Source: Triticum aestivum
Taxonomy: Eukaryota; Streptophyta; Magnoliopsida; Poales; Poaceae
Assembly (NCBI RefSeq): GCF_018294505.1
Contig: NC_057800.1
Coordinates: 476,594,530-476,658,529 of the forward strand
Direction of reading: 5' to 3'
DNA length: 64,000 bases
In this document: piece after piece, positions 10,861 to 22,456 of the stretch
How positions within the stretch are numbered: the stretch's first letter is position 1
Layout: each line of letters starts with the position of its first letter
The notes under the pieces: model-generated
What the model was told of the DNA's origin: nothing
The model's input: only the letters and a program-made list of their open reading frames with translations
Database searches by the model: none
Translations under genes and position numbers: made by a program

Positions 10861-12763
10861 GGCCTCGGCGGAGGTGCTGGGTGGCCCGGCCTCGCCACCC
10901 GATGACGAAGCCAGTGCTGGGGCTGCCCATCCACCAGTGATGACCAATGGAGGAGCCCTTGGCACACCTTCTGCACCCCAGGTTAGAGTGCGAAGGAAGG
11001 ATGCCAGGAAAGCAGGGTCAAGACGCCCCCATCGGCGCATCCGCCTCTTGGGCAGGCCCTATGCCTCGTGCGGTGGTCGGACGTGGGGGGCTCGAGACCA
11101 AGAGCGAGCTAAGGACTAGTGTAGGCAGCACCTCGGGAGGCCTCGCCGTTGCAGCCGAAGTGACCCCGAAGAGCTATCGTTAGGAAAGGACGCAACACAC
11201 AAGAAATCGCGATGATAAGGTACTCACTTGTCCGTAGCTATGTACTTCCTCTGCTTCAGCGGCCGGTAGGCGTCACCACTGCTGCTTGGACCCCCTTCCC
11301 CTTGCGAAGCGTTTTGAAGTTCAGAAGAAGCTGGCCGAAGCCCCGGGCGCGACCATCAGCGTCTGGGGCGTTAGGCGGGGCTCCTGAGGTGGCGACCTCG
11401 GGAGCGTCGGGCTGCGGCAGCTCTCCAGCCTTCACCTCAAGACTGCTTGTCCGAGCTTCAAGGGCGGCGACCTCAGGAGTTCTGGGTCACGTCGGCTCTC
11501 CGGACGTCCCCTCAGGACGGGACACCCGAGCCTCGGGAGCTGCCACCTCAGGAGCGCCAGGCTACGTCGCCTCTTTAGTAGCCGCATTGGCCGCCCTTGG
11601 CAGCGTTCGTCCCCTGCATCCACCTCTGGGGCGCGCGCCGCAGGGGCGGCAGGCAGAGGAACCACCAAGACGGGTTTCTCGGGGGACCCTTCAAGGCCAG
11701 TCGGGCGCAGCCCCCACTCATCAAAGAGGGGCATCTACCTCACAAATTCCTCCTTGTTCGAGCAACAGTACAGGAGGCAGCCCTCCTCTGGAAGCGTGGC
11801 CGATGCCGGGTCGCCCGTCAGGAGCTCGAGCACCATGCACAGCGTCTTGGGAGGAAGCATGGACACCTGGAGCATCATCAGGTCCCCGCTGCCGGAGAAG
11901 GCCCACATCGGCCGAGAATGATGCTGAAGCGGAGCAATGCAGCACTGGACGAACTCCCTCACCACCATGGGCGCCGTCACCCCAAGATTCTTTAGCCTGG
12001 CCAGCCGGCGCCAGATATGAGCAAGCCAATGGTCAACAAGCTTCGCGTGCCCCCAGCTGGAGCTAGATATGACCGGCACCCGAGGAAGCATGAGCAGGGA
12101 GTTGAGCACGCCAACATCCAAGAACACCCACTGCTTCCGAAATCCACTTATAGCTGACGAGAGCTCGAAATCGATGCCCGAGCTGGCTGTCGTTGCTACA
12201 GCCTGAAAGGCCATGCACCCCGAGCGCTGGCGGGCATCGGCCAGGTGAAGTGAGAAGAAATGGTGAAACAAGGCCATGGAGGGGGCGATGCCCACCATGG
12301 CCTCACAGACAAAGGCAAAGATGGTGAGGATAATGATGGAATGAGGATACAGATGTAGCGCGTGGACTTGGTAATGAGAGAGTATGGCGTTGAAGAAATC
12401 GTAGAAAGGGGGATCAGGCCAGCCAAGAGAGCGTGAATATGAAGGGGAATTTCAGTGGCTGCCATGTCGACCATGGTCCGGGAGGCGGGCCAAGCCACCG
12501 TCGCCTTCCACTCATTGGAATTGTCGGCGAGCACCGGATGGATCTTGTCCAGCCCTTCTTGATTAACTACCGTCGATCGCTCAGGCGCGGGCTCGAAGGC
12601 TGGCGGAGGTTCGACCGAAGCACCAGCAAGGAAGCCACTGTCTTTCGTGAAGATGAATGAGCCAAGGGAGAGCATGGCAAGTAATCAAGGCCAGGCTGCA
12701 TTGGCGACGGCGGCCGCCGAGCCAGGCAAATATCAAGGTCACATGGGGAAGTGGGGTGCCCAC
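10856..12763 (-). pseudogene. Antisense gene copy B, PF04195-like N-terminal part
   Basis: This reads leftwards from about 12763. In shifting frames it aligns with the N-terminal domain of copies A and C: GIAPSMALFHHFFSL matches RITPHFGLWLKTF, FRKQWVFLDVG matches WQREWFYITAP, and a PMW...LPPKTLCMVLELL stretch matches RMW...MMPEEMYKLFF. At least one frameshift lies near 12250. The stretch 10856-11730 is GC-rich, with Pro/Ser/Gly-rich frames and no clear domain. No TATA box lies between 12763 and the LTR at 12885, unlike copies A and C, so the 5' end may be truncated. Confidence 0.58.
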
Positions 12764-12884
12764 GACCCATCAATCGCCACGCGTCGACCGAGGCCGCAGG
12801 CGGTTAGGGCCCGCGACGCTCCGCACTTGTTCTTTGGCTTCACCTTGAAGCCAAGTTCGAGCGCGCCTTGGGCCCGGGGGCTAC

Positions 12885-13741
12885 TGTCGGCGTCCTGGGA
12901 ACGAAGGTACCCAGACTTGCCTACCTGCGACCCATGGCATGGCTCCGTCGATGGCCCGGTACGGCCCAGCTTCAGCAACAACAACCCAAGACACTTGCAA
13001 GGGGCCAAGCCTCGCGAGGCGGACGAAACCAAGACCTCCCTGGGGGGCGGCCTCACCAGGCTGGCTCCCGCGGATCGAAGATATTGATGCAAGGTGCACG
13101 TCACAAGGTTCACATGACGTGAGTCGTGACGATGAAGGCCAGGCGGGCGTCAGCGGGTGCCGTGTCGGTTTCCTCTTTGGTGCCAAGGAATCAAGCAAAG
13201 GTTTCCATATCGGTGCAACAAGACCAAGACCGCCAGGACGGCAGGATGGAGGTCATCGCGGAGCCCACCGCAGCGTCACCACCAAAGGCTTTTGTAGGCA
13301 AAGACCACATTTGTCAGGATAACTTGTACTAGTTGTATCCCTTCGAATTTGGCCGTTGTGGGATCCCTTCCCACCTATATTTGGGAAGAGGACCAAGGCC
13401 ACTATAAATAGGACTTAGTCACCACCATAGAGGGGGCCGGATCATTCGAATCATCCTCTCACCCACCAGCTCATCGAGCTCAAGAACACCTCACCTCCTG
13501 AGGTTGTTCTACCACTGTACTAGTTCATCTTCAGCCCCTTGAGGCAATCCACCACAAAGATGGAGTAGGGTATTACACTGCAAGGTGGCCCGAACCAGGA
13601 TAAACCATTGTGTCTCTTGTCCCTTGAGTTCATCGAGCTAGGCCTTGGAATCATTGAGCGGGCAGACTGGTGAGGATGAGTTCTTCACACACACCCCAGT
13701 GTTCAAACCTCTCAAGGGTCTACGGAACCCCGGATCCGACA
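12885..13741 (+). repeat. 3' LTR of element B
   Basis: This is an 857-bp LTR starting tgtcggcgtcc and ending ggatccgaca (TGTCGG/CCGACA ends). It is preceded by the purine tract cccgggggctac and has a TATA box (tataaata, 13403-13410). Confidence 0.82.
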
Positions 13742-14351
13742 ATGTTGAAGATCAAAGAGAAAGAAGAAGCCATCTAGCTACTAGCTATGGACCCATATGT
13801 CTATGGTGAACTACTCACGCAACGTCGTAGGGTAGCAAGGTTCATGTAGAGGCCCTCAGTCATTGATTCCCCCTCTGGCAGAGTACCAGAAAAGACCTCC
13901 AGATGGGATCAAGGAGGAACAGAAGCTTGCGGGGGAGGAAAAAGTGTTTTGGGTGTCTCTCTATTGGTTTGGGAATATTTGGGAATTTATAAAGGTGGAA
14001 TTAGGTCAAATGAAGCTGCATGGGACCCACGAGCTTAGGGGGCGTGCCCTACCCCTAGGGCGCACCCTCTGAACTCATAGCTTTCTCGTAGGTCTTCTGG
14101 CCTTCTCCCGAACCTTCTAGGGCCCCTGCTGGTCCAGAAAAAAGATAGTAAAGTTTCATCGTGTTTGGACTTAATTTGGTATTGCTTTTCTAAAACGTAA
14201 CAAACAAGCAAAAAACAAGAATTGGTACTGGGCAATGAGTTAATAGGTTAGTCCCAAAAAATGATATAAAATAGCATATAAAGCATCCAAGATTGATAAT
14301 ATAATAGCATGAAACAATAAAAAAAATTATAGATACGTTGGAGACGTATCA
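13742..14351 (-). repeat. Athila-type (Sabrina-like) LTR fragment
   Basis: This is minus-orientation LTR sequence ending at 14351 with the typical ttatagatacgttggagacgtatca boundary, seen here as its reversed start. It shares the agaagaagccatctagct and gtagaggccctc blocks with the LTRs at 27369-28589 and 32449-34032. Its other part is cut away by insertion of element B at 13741/13742. Confidence 0.75.
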
Positions 14352-15078
14352 GGTCACTGTTGGCCTCCTAGGCTAGGGTAATATTTCAGATGTATGATAT
14401 ATGTGTCGCAAACACAGGTGAAAGGGAAGGCTGGCCGTAAGCCTTGGGTAATACTAGAGACCATCCTTTAGGGTGGCTCGGGTGCTTATGTATGTTGATG
14501 CATCCACCGAGTAAGATTGAGTGGCCGGTGGATACAACTCCTAAGGTGACTATGGGGAGGTACCAAAAAATGATGCAGCCCCGAGCCCATCTCATAGAAG
14601 GATTTCTTTGACTCTCCTCTAGACCTTATAACATAGTGAGTTCAGTACGGGGTGTTCCTTGTTACCACAAGTCATGAATAGAAAGTTTGAGTTGGTTAAG
14701 GTGCTATGTTTTGTTTATAGCACCATCACTTCAATGCTTTCTATAACAAACCTTAGGATAATAGAAATGTAGTTTTATTACTTTATTAAAGATTTGTTCG
14801 TAAAACAAAACTAATAAATTGAAATTGACTAAGATAAGGGGAACGGATAGCGTGTTGCCGTGTATTGGTCACCTTGTCATCCCTGTTGGGTGTGTCCTTG
14901 GCGTCTAGCCCCACGGTCCGCCCTCCTGCTAGTTTGAGCATGAATGATCCACTAGCAGGGCCTTGGTGTCTGATCCTGCACCACTGTGTTTTTGTTGCTT
15001 CAAGAGGTTGGTCGCAACCTCCGTGTGTTCCTATTCATTGCCGGGAACCTCAGCTTCAGTGTGTTGCAAGTTGGCGAC
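14352..15078. other. Degenerate gypsy internal sequence
   Basis: This is the flank into which the LTRs on both sides inserted. It probably continues the minus-strand gypsy polyprotein beyond the protease at 15079-15480, but no RT motif is readable. Nothing else is recognised. Confidence 0.3.
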
Positions 15079-15480
15079 CTATGCTTCATGGATGTTTTTG
15101 GGGTCACTTGAGATGGTGATAATGTCGTTTGGGCCCGGTATCTTGAGCTTCATGTAGGCATAGCAGAGCGTGCCCATGAATTTGACAAATGCCAACCATC
15201 CCAACAGCGTGTGGTAGCCTCCCTTGAACGACTCCACTTTGAAATAGAGTTTCTCTACACATAAGTTTTCTTCTGTACCGAATATCACCTCTAGTGTGAT
15301 CTGGCCTAACGGCTCATGCTTCTTCCCTGGTACTATACCATGGACATGCGTAGGTGAAGGCCGCATGCTGGTTGTGGGGAGCCCCATCTTCTGCATTGTG
15401 CTGGCATACACGATGTTGAGGTCGGATCCGCCTTCCATCAGTACCTTCGAAATTTGGAAGCTGTCGATAATTGGGTCCAT
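15079..15480 (-). pseudogene. Gypsy aspartic protease fragment
   Basis: This is a 133-residue minus-strand frame of retropepsin type, seen in Ty3/gypsy elements. It reads DPIIDSF...VLMEGGSDLNIVY, then a hydrophobic YHTLLGW block, and matches the protease of element G (DPIIDGY...VLMDGGSSLNLIY...YQALLGR) along its length. The active-site Asp of the D-G-G motif is Glu here, so it should be inactive. It starts at the edge of the LTR at 15495 and has no gag in view. Confidence 0.75.
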
Positions 15481-16204
15481 GCTACTTGTGATACTGTTGG
15501 GATTTCCTCAGGGAGAAAGGGTGATGTAGTCTAGTAGAAGATAGTATTTCCCTCGGTTAAGAACCAAGGTTGAATGAACCAATAGGAGACACTAATAACC
15601 CACAAGTATATGGGATTGTTTGTAGCCTTCTTTGATAAATAAGAGTGTTGAACCCAAGGAGGAGCTAAAGGCGGAACAAATATTCCCTCAAGTTCTATCG
15701 ACCACCGATACAACTCTACGTACACTTGACGTTTGCTTTACTGGAAACAAGTATGAGAATAGTTTATAGGAGTGATGCTAGAACTACTTTGCAAGAACAA
15801 AACTAGAAGTACTTTGCAAGATAATAAAAGTTAGGTGTTTAGTAAAAGGGTTTGTGTCAACAAGAAAGTTATTTGTCCCTAGGCAATCGATAACAAGTAC
15901 CGGTAATCATCCTTGCAACTTTATATGGGGGAGAGGCATGAGCTAACATACTTTCTCTACTTGGATCATATGCACTTATGATTGGAACTCTAGCAAGCAT
16001 CCGCAACTACTAAAGATCATTAAGGTCGTGAAACCCGACCATAGCATTAAGTATCAAGTCCTCTTTATTCCCATACGTCATACCCCACCTACTCGGGTTT
16101 AAGTTTCTCTCACTCTCGCAACCCACCATAAGCGAACCATGAACATATTGCAACACCCTACAGCGGAGCCCCCTCACATTTGCGCGAGAACGGAGGGCAC
16201 CATA

Positions 16205-17479
16205 TGTTGGAGATATGCCCTAGGTGCAATCATGTATGATGATATTTCCTATGTGTTTATGAATAATGATAGTCCTTGGACATTATCAATGATGTGTATC
16301 AGCAAGTATGTGACTTGTTTGTGGGACTATGCATTGTATGATGACTGTCCTAAAAGGTCCCTAGTCGAAAGGGTTGTGTGGATGCGCAGCTATGAGACAT
16401 AGCGATATGTCATCTATGAGTCTCGAGTACAACATATGTTTTATGTCCTAAGACCTGAGCTGACGCATGTACTCGGGATGGTGACAGACTTGCTTTGGGC
16501 CGACCAAACGCTACTCCGTAACTGTGTTGTTATAAAGGCAGGTTTCGGGTTTGTCTAGAACCATGCTGTGAGACGTGGTCGAGCAAGATGGGATTTGCCC
16601 CTCCGATCAGGAGAGATATACTCCGGGCCCCTCGTGTGATCCGACCAGGATAAGCATGGCCATGCGACAAGGATTATGAGATAATCCGGTTTGTGGTCGG
16701 CATCACTGGAATGAGAAAGAGGTCGGGCTAGCACAAGGATGACAGACTCGCCTTGAGCCCGACAACATATATCGTGTGGCAAAAGGAATGGAAGTACGAT
16801 CTACAGGTTTGCCTAACTAGCTTCATAGTCTGATTGGTGTTCGGCATGCCTTGCTAGAGGCCGCTACCAACTATGCAGTTCGGAGGTGATCCGAACTGCG
16901 ACCAAGCCGGCTTGAACCTAAGGGGTCGCGCGCTTAAGGGAAGGAACCTACGAGGTCGGATCCGAGGACATTGGTCAGATGTGATCCGAGTTGTATTAGG
17001 ATTGTGGCCGAGTAGACTTATGGGCTTTAGGGTCCGTGCGAGACCCAAGTGTTGAGCCCGCGACGGACGCCTATATAAAGTGGAGGTGCCGCACACTCAC
17101 GCGATTGATCGCTTCGGCACTATCACTAGGGTTTGCATGTGTTGCGAATAGACACCTCCACTCGCCGCCGGTTGTGTGATCGGACCTAGCAGTCCGCCGC
17201 ACGACGTTCCTCCTGCACGCGCGGATGCCGTTAGATGCGGTGTACTTGCGTCGCTCCGGAGAACCTGTACATGGGAACCAACTACTGGCTGTACGAGGGA
17301 GATCGGACGAGGAGGAGACGATCCACGCGGATGCGCTGCCCCAACTCTTCTTCCACCGCACGACACTACACGTCTAGTGGTAACGAACTGTGATCCATCT
17401 CCCGTAACATGTTCTTGTTTGTTCTGCGCGTAGGAAAATTTTAATTTGCAGTTGTCGTACCCTACCGTAGAACCTAACA
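16205..17479 (+). repeat. 5' LTR of copia element 1
   Basis: This 1275-bp LTR has a TATA box (tatataaa, 17072-17079). It lacks a 153-bp segment that is present in the 3' LTR (34641-34793). Confidence 0.9.
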
Positions 17480-17480
17480 G

Positions 17481-17492
17481 TGGTATCAGAGC
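17481..17492 (+). promoter_or_regulatory. Primer binding site (initiator tRNA-Met)
   Basis: tggtatcagagc lies one base after the 5' LTR and is the standard copia site complementary to the 3' end of initiator tRNA-Met. Confidence 0.92.
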
Positions 17493-18579
17493 CTCTGCTA
17501 TAGGATTTGGATTCAGATCATATGCATATTAGATATGTGGAGGCGATAGATGAGATCTGTTGTCGTTGATAAGATCGGTTGTGTGCACGATTGATGAGAT
17601 CAACTGCACATGGGGATCGATGCGGCTATGTTTTCTGATGATCGGAATCGATGAGGTCGTGACACAACCTACCCCTACTGGTCAGTATCCACCATCGGGA
17701 CCGCCGTGTGTGTAGCGCCTTGTATTTCATACACGATCACTCAAAATCGGTAGAATGTGATTCTATGCATAACTTTATTTTGCAGGGTTTGATGTGAACA
17801 GTATGGCTCATGTGTATGTGATGCATGTGTGTAAATTATACGTGGCCTGCGTGTCATGTTTGTCAGCCGGCAGGAGCCAAAGTGCTATCATTTTATTGTA
17901 TAACGACCTGCGTGTCGACTTCTGACTCTATGTAAAATTCATTACTAGTTGTAGTATTTGGATAATAGAGATCAGGTTGACGGCTTGGCGGCCCGGTGTG
18001 ACAAACAAGATGGAGTTTCTAGATGGTCATCGGAGTTGGAGCCGACCTGGAAGAACATCCATGAAGGAGCCATACTATTTCATAATATATGTTTTACTTG
18101 TGATTGTTATGCTTCTTTGTTTCTATGCATGTTAGAATGGTAGAAAGATCCCTCATATCAAGTAAATTGCCATTCCCGATGTTGCACCTTCGCACGTCAA
18201 GTATGTCTAGTAGTGGGCTCATAAAATTGGGGTGCTGCTAGGTGTCCTTGAACTGAAGGGTTCGTGTCGGACATAGACATGCATTGCATTAGGTTAACTT
18301 GACAAGGCTATCAAAACGGTTTTGGGCCTTGTGGCAAAAGAGGCCTACCCGACCGACAGGAGTCGTATAGAGATACGATTAGTAAGGAGTTAATTACCAG
18401 ATAGGCATGTTGTCTAGCAGTGATGCTAAAGCTCACTAGTCGCATGTGCTAGTAGGATCCTGAATCACTGAGAGTTTGCGGAGGGATGCTGACTTCAGTG
18501 GGAGTATTTCTGTTTAAGGCTAGAATTACTCTACATAAACACATTGCTTAGTGTTTGCATATTTTTCTGTTGTAGATTA
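17493..18579 (+). other. 5' untranslated leader of copia element 1
   Basis: About 1.1 kb lies between the primer site and gag. No conserved coding frame or recognised structure is seen. Confidence 0.6.
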
Positions 18580-19470
18580 ATGGCACCACCTGCTCAACCC
18601 AACTTTCCATTGAAATCAATTCTGGAAAAGGATAAACTGAATGGAACAAACTTTACTACCTGGTATAGAAATTTGAGAATTGTTCTCAAGCATGATAAAA
18701 AGGAACATGTTCTAGAGGATCCGCTTCGAGAGTAACCTGTCGATAATGCTAGTACCACAACCAAGAATGCCTACCAGAAACTCGTTGATGAATCAAACGA
18801 GATCAGTTGCCTCATGCTGGCTTGTATGGAGCCTGATTTGCAGCAGCATTTCAAAGACGTTGGGGCTTTCGATATGATCGAGAGTCTCAAGAGCATGTTT
18901 CAGGTGCAGGCTAGGACCGAAAGGTTCAACGTTTGGCGATCTTTGATGGGTTGTAAGCTGAAGGAAGGTGATCCACTGAGCCCGCATGTGATCAAGATGA
19001 TCGGATATGTGCAATCTTTGGATTGGTTGGGCTTCCCGCTCTTGGATGAGCTAGCTACTAATGCAGTTCTGGGTTCTCCTCTGCCCAGCTATGGGATGTT
19101 CATCTCGAACTATCATATGCATGGCATGGATAAGAAGCTCACTGAATTGCATGGGATGCTCAAAGTGGCAGAGCAGGATATTAAGAAAGGCACGCATCAA
19201 GTGTTGATGGTGCAGAAATCGGCTAAGTTCAAGAAGAGTTGGTCCAAGAAAAAGGCTAAGGCAAAGGGCACGGAGACGGTAACCTCCGCTGATGCGCCGA
19301 AGTCAAGACCAGACTCAAAGACCATTTGCTATCATTGCAAGGAAACTGGTCACTGGAAGAGGAACTGTAGCAAGTGGCTTGCAGAGCATGGCAAGAAGAC
19401 TAGGAATGTTGCTTCAGGCAAAGGTACACTTGCTGCATATGTTATAGACATTTACCTTGCTGACATACCT
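18580..19470 (+). pseudogene. Gag of copia element 1
   Basis: The ATG at 18580 follows agatta and opens a typical copia gag (LNGTNFTTWYRNLRIVL). An in-frame TAA at 18733-18735 stops it after 51 codons, and the same frame then continues for more than 330 codons. A CCHC zinc knuckle (C-x2-C-x4-H-x4-C, CYHCKETGHWKRNC) lies at 19327-19368. Gag packages element RNA in the cytoplasm and the knuckle binds RNA. The early stop makes it a pseudogene. Confidence 0.85.
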
Positions 19471-19830
19471 AGCAGCTCTTGGGTATTTCATACTGGATCG
19501 GTAGTTCACATTTGCAACTCGATGCAGGGGATGGTAGGAACTAGACGTGTGGCGCAAGGGGAGATTGACATCAGGGTCGGCAACAAAGCAAGAGTTGCTG
19601 CGTTGGAGGTCGGCACGATGCAGCTCCAGCTTGCTTCTGGATTTATTTTGGAATTGAATAATTGTTATTACATTCCTGCACTTAGTCGGAACATTATTTC
19701 TACCTCATGCTTGATGAATCAGGGTTATGAATTCAATTTAAAGTACAATGGTTGTTTGATTTATTTGAATGGTATGTTCCATGGCTATGCACCCATTACT
19801 GATGGGTTATTCATATTGAATCTAGAATAG
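19471..19830 (+). pseudogene. Protease of copia element 1
   Basis: This is the retropepsin segment following gag in the same frame. The active-site triad, normally D-T-G, reads H-T-G (CAT at 19489-19491), so the catalytic Asp is lost. The conserved LSRNIISTSCL block follows. The frame ends at TAG 19828-19830, and integrase sequence continues directly after it in frame. Confidence 0.78.
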
Positions 19831-20598
19831 GAACTAGTCTATAACGTGAATGTCAAGAGGCATAAGCCTAATGAGATAAATCCGACGTACTTCTGGCATT
19901 GCCGGATTGGACACATTAGTCTGAAACGCATGAAGAAGCTCCATGATGATGGACTCCTAACTTCGACCGACTTTGGGTCATTCGAGACATGTGAATCATG
20001 CTTGCTGGCAAGATGACTAAGTCTCCTTTCGCAAAGAGTTGTGAGAGGGCATCCGAGTTGTTGGAACTGATACACAGTGATGTGTGTGGACCAATGAGCA
20101 CAACTGCCAGAGGTGGCTATCAGTACTTCGTGACTTTTACCGACGACTTGAGTAGATATGTATATATCTATTTGATGAGGCACAAGTCGAAGACTTTTGA
20201 AAAGTTCAAAGAGTTTCAAAACGAGGTTGAGAATCAGCTCGGCAAGACTATAAAACTTCTACGATCTGATCGTGGAGGTGAGTACATGAGCTAGGAGTTT
20301 GATGATCATCTGAAAAGCAGAGGTATAGTACCTTAGCTCACACCTCCGGGTATGCCACAGAGAAATGGTGTATCCGAATGGAGGAATCGTACCTTGTTGG
20401 ACGTGGTTTGATCTATGATGAGCAAGTCGGATTTACCCTTGTCATTCTGGGGATACGCTCTAGAAACTACAGCTTTCACACTTAACAGGGTACCATCAAA
20501 ATCCGTAGACAAAAAACCACATGAGATGTGGACCGGGAAGAGTCCCAGTTTGTCTTTTCTAAAGATTTGGGGGTTGTGAAGCAATTGTCAAGAAACTT
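19831..20598 (+). pseudogene. Integrase of copia element 1
   Basis: The HHCC zinc-binding part (RIGHISLKRM ... CESC) runs into the DDE core (HSDVCGPM, FTDDLSRY, RSDRGGEYM). Damage: a frameshift near 20000, TAG at 20292-20294, TAG at 20333-20335, TGA at 20408-20410 and a frameshift near 20575 at the integrase-RT linker. It cannot produce integrase. Confidence 0.82.
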
Positions 20599-22091
20599 AT
20601 GTCAGACAAGCTTACACCCAAGTCAGATAAATGCATATTCGTGGGATATCCGAAGGAAACCTTGGGATATAGCTTCTACAACTGGGAAGAGAACATAGTG
20701 TTTGTTGCTCGGAACGGGGTTTTCCTTGAGAAAGAGTTTCTCAGTCGGGAGGCCAGTGGGAGGACGGTCCGACTCAAAGAAATTCGAGGACCACTTGGGG
20801 ACGGATCGGCTGGTGATGAGATCATACTGGAGTCAGTCAGGGAACCCGTAGTGGAAGCGGCACCGGAACCACGGAGGTCGGAAAGATTGCGCAGAGTGCG
20901 TGATGTCTTGTTGCTAGAAAGTGATGAGTCGGCCACGTATGTGGAAGCGATGGTGAGCCCAAATTCCGAGGCATGGCTGGAGGCCATGAGATCCGAGTTA
21001 AAGTCCATGGATGAGAATCAAGTCTGGGACTTGGTTGATCCTCCGCCTGGCGTAACAGCCATTGGTTGCAAATGGTTCTTTAAGAAGAACACCGATATGG
21101 ATGGAAATGTTCAGATCCACCAAGCTCGGCTTGTCGCTAAGGGTTATGGAAAAGTTCAAGGAATTGACTACGACGAGACTTACTCGCCGGTAGCGATGCT
21201 GAAGTCGGTGAGGATCGTACTAGCTATAACTGCATATTTCGATTACGAGATATGGCAGATAGATGTCAAGACGGCTTTCCTTCACGGAAATTTAACCGAG
21301 GACGTGTATATGATACAGCCCGAGGGTTTTGTCGATCCGACTAGCACTAGTAAGGTATGCAAGCTCAAGAGATCCATTTATGGGTTGAGGCAAGCATCTC
21401 GGAGCTGGAACATTCGTTTTGATGAGGTCGTCACTGGTTTCGGCTTCATAAAAAGCAAAGAGGACTCTTGTTTATACAAGAAGTTAAGTGGGAGCTCGAT
21501 AGTGTTTTTGATCTTGTATGTGGATGACATACTACTGATCGGAAATGATATTTCGATGCTGAACTCAGTCAAGGAGTCATTGAATGGCAAGTTTTCGATG
21601 AAGGACCTTGGTGAGGCAATGTACATTTTAGGCATTAATATCTATAGAGATAGATCAAGGAGGCTGCTCGGCTTAATCCAGAGCACGTACATAGATAAAG
21701 TGTTGAAGCGGTTCAACATGAGTGAGGCAAAGAAAGGGTTCTTGCCACTCTCACATGGTTTAAGGCTAAGCGAGACTCAGAGTCCTTCGACATCTGATGA
21801 GCGAAGCAGGATGAGTAGGATTCTGTATGCCTCGCCAATCGGATCCATCATGTATGCTATGATATGTACACGGCCCGACGTTGCTTTTGCAATAAGCCTA
21901 ACAAGTAGATATCAGACCAACCCAGATGAGAGTCACTGGGCAGCGGTAAAGACTATTTTGAAGTACCTGAAAAGGACTAAAGAGTTGTTCCTAGTTTATG
22001 AAGGTGAGGAAGAGCTCATCGTAAGGGGTTACACCGATGCTAGTTTCCAAACCGACAGAGATGATTGTGGATCACAGTCCGGATTCGTGTA
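20599..22091 (+). pseudogene. Reverse transcriptase and N-terminal RNase H of copia element 1
   Basis: The open frame covers the linker, the RVT_2 reverse transcriptase and the start of RNase H. Landmarks: GCKWFFKKNTDMDG, RLVAKGYGKVQGIDYDETYSPVA, QIDVKTAFLHGNL, and the YVDD catalytic box at 21517-21528. The frame is intact until the Sabrina-like element enters after the duplicated gtgta (22087-22091). The domain continues at 34033 in the same frame. Confidence 0.9.
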
Positions 22092-22452
22092 TGCTACCTC
22101 TTGAGCACTGCATTGGTTTTCCCTTGAAGAGGAAAGGGTGATGCAGTAAAGTAGCGTAAGTATTTCCCTCAGTTTTTGAGAACTAAGGTATCAATCCAGT
22201 AGGAGATCATGCTCGAGTCCCACGCACCTACATAAACAAATAAGAACCTCGCAACCAACGCGATAAAGGGGTTGTCAATCCCTTCACGATCAGTTATGAG
22301 AGTGAGATCTGATAGATATGATAAGATAATATTTTTGGTATTTTTATGATAAAAGAGAAGTAAAGATGCAAAGTAAAATGAATAGCAAAAGAAATAAAAA
22401 AGTGTTGGAAGATTAATATGATGGAAGATAGACCCGGAGGCCATAGGTTTCA
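22092..22452 (-). repeat. 3' LTR of the Sabrina-like element, part 1
   Basis: This is the terminal 361 bp of the LTR, matching 32449-32809. It ends at the Helitron border. Confidence 0.88.
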
Positions 22453-22456
22453 CTAG

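Larger units (their letters stand above)
4008..13741 (+). mobile_element. Ty3/gypsy element B (Tat-type, own LTR family), 5' end missing
   Basis: The element begins at its junction with element A and ends in LTR 12885-13741. In order it holds a GC-rich gag-like remnant, noncoding sequence, the 3' end of an antisense coiled-coil gene, an inserted solo LTR, the 5' part of that antisense gene, a purine tract (cccgggggctac) and the LTR. No RT or integrase is visible. The order matches A and G, but the LTR is unrelated to theirs. The bases after it (atgtt) continue into an Athila-type LTR, so B inserted there. Confidence 0.72.
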
